Assembly (NCBI GenBank): GCA_019057815.1
Contig: JAHLWR010000025.1
Coordinates: 1 to 49,081 of the forward strand
Origin: Candidatus Heimdallarchaeota archaeon
GTDB taxonomy: Archaea > Asgardarchaeota > Heimdallarchaeia > Heimdallarchaeales > Heimdallarchaeaceae
DNA: 49,081 bases
Reading direction: 5' to 3'
The notes below the pieces were generated by a model. The model saw only the letters and a list, made by a program, of their open reading frames with translations, was not told the DNA's origin and ran no database searches. A program made the position numbers and the translations under genes. Below, piece after piece: positions 48,518 to 49,081 of the stretch (positions are counted from its first letter, which is position 1; every line of letters starts with the position of its first letter).

Positions 48518-49081
48518 ATGACATCACCGATTATTTTCTTAGGATATAATCATAATACAGGAGAATTTAAAGAAATTAAAGACAAATCAAAATTTCAAGA
48601 ATTACTTGAACAAGATTCAAAAGAAATTAGTAATAAGCTTGAAGAACTCAGTATGGATGGTATTTTATTCTTTAATAGTGATAAAGAGGAATGGCATCTA
48701 ATATATGGTCGTCATGTGGGATTAGTTGCACAACGAACTGGTCGCAGAATAGCAGATAACATAAGTAGATCCGGATTTTTGCTTTCCACGGGCGAGAGAG
48801 TCGGTGTTAAATGTAGACTTGAACAGTTAACTGAAGATGATATTGGAGATTTGTATAAATCGGTTCAAGAGAAGTACATTGAAACTGATTTAGGTGGTTT
48901 TCGAGGAGATTCGCGTCAAGACGCCTTCCCTGAAGTAGTTCATGCAGTATTAGAAAAACCAAAAGAGATTTCTCCAAAACCTGATCACGAACCTGTTGAT
49001 GAAGCTCCTTTGATTGTGGAAGGCATACCTGAACCCATTGATGAACCTACACCTGAACCCATTGATGAACCTACACCTGAA
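48518..49081 (+). CDS. Unrecognised conserved small protein, family member 2, 3' end off window
   Basis: Open to the window edge (188 codons). First ~135 residues parallel member 1 at 44805: LEELSMDGILFFNSDKEEWH, RHVGLVAQRTGRRIADNISR, SGFLLSTGERVG, LEQLTEDDIGDLYKSVQEKY, TDLGGFRGDSRQ. Unlike member 1 it continues into an acidic proline-rich tail with tandem EPIDEPTP units (24-base repeat, two copies before the edge). Not recognised; total length unknown. Confidence 0.75.
   Translation, partial: MTSPIIFLGYNHNTGEFKEIKDKSKFQELLEQDSKEISNKLEELSMDGILFFNSDKEEWHLIYGRHVGLVAQRTGRRIADNISRSGFLLSTGERVGVKCRLEQLTEDDIGDLYKSVQEKYIETDLGGFRGDSRQDAFPEVVHAVLEKPKEISPKPDHEPVDEAPLIVEGIPEPIDEPTPEPIDEPTPE
49028..49081 (+). 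repeat. 24-bp tandem repeat at right edge
   Basis: CCTGAACCCATTGATGAACC plus ACA is repeated in tandem, encoding PEPIDEPT. At least two copies lie before the edge; total count unseen. Confidence 0.85.

Overview
This window comes from an AT-rich archaeal chromosome. Archaeal/eukaryotic-type information genes (eL31, eL39, eL37, eS19, uL11, Spt5, SecE, LSm, PDCD5, Nep1, RNase P Rpp21, ZPR1, endonuclease Q) occur with a Rab-like small GTPase, a Roadblock/LC7 protein, a protein joining an alpha-SNAP/TPR-like solenoid, a beta-sandwich and a coiled coil, FtsZ, form III RuBisCO and the archaeal phosphomevalonate dehydratase. That mix points to an Asgard archaeon (Promethearchaeota). A Heimdallarchaeia-like lineage is my best guess, but nothing in the sequence proves the class. 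Every tRNA carries an encoded CCA, and four of eight contain introns.

Layout. 1-1478: leftward ribosomal cluster (eL31 running off the left edge, eL39, PDCD5, eS19). 1.6-9.0 kb: small membrane protein, Rab-like GTPase, MBL hydrolase, TPR protein, tRNA-Cys, a palindromic locus, P-loop NTPase, Roadblock protein, a probable broken gene, and an orphan-looking adenine DNA methylase. 9.0-12.0 kb: leftward group FtsZ / unknown / Rpp21 / CRM protein. 12.2-15.5 kb: two tRNA-Gly, RuBisCO plus ribose-1,5-bisphosphate isomerase, and a tRNA(CAU) with two introns. 15.6-21.4 kb: large membrane protein (copy 1), Nep1, LipB-LipA, a possible longin-like protein, tRNA-Leu.

21.4-27.5 kb is the accessory block between tRNA-Leu and tRNA-Glu. 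It holds a 652-residue TnpB whose RuvC-III aspartate position reads histidine, a 300-base hairpin-rich non-coding stretch, and a three-gene cassette: HEPN-like protein, 37-residue ORF joined by an ATGA overlap, and a membrane-anchored STAND-like P-loop NTPase with TPRs. The cassette is the best candidate for an undescribed (defence-like) system.

27.6-42.2 kb: alpha/beta hydrolase, Lrp-type RAM protein, PlsY-like acyltransferase, tRNA-Pro, beta-CASP-type MBL protein, uL11-SecE-Spt5, LSm-eL37, tRNA-Ala, solenoid/sandwich/coiled-coil protein, phosphomevalonate dehydratase, a MagIII-like glycosylase, ZPR1, EndoQ and an ADP-forming acyl-CoA synthetase. 42.4-49.1 kb: large membrane protein (copy 2), two members of an unrecognised small family, an unknown protein convergent with a serine recombinase, a GNAT acetyltransferase, and a right-edge partial gene.

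Functional links: RuBisCO and the isomerase form the tail of archaeal nucleotide salvage into 3-phosphoglycerate. LipB-LipA make protein-bound lipoate. The dehydratase serves isoprenoid lipid synthesis, whereas PlsY is normally a bacterial phospholipid enzyme.
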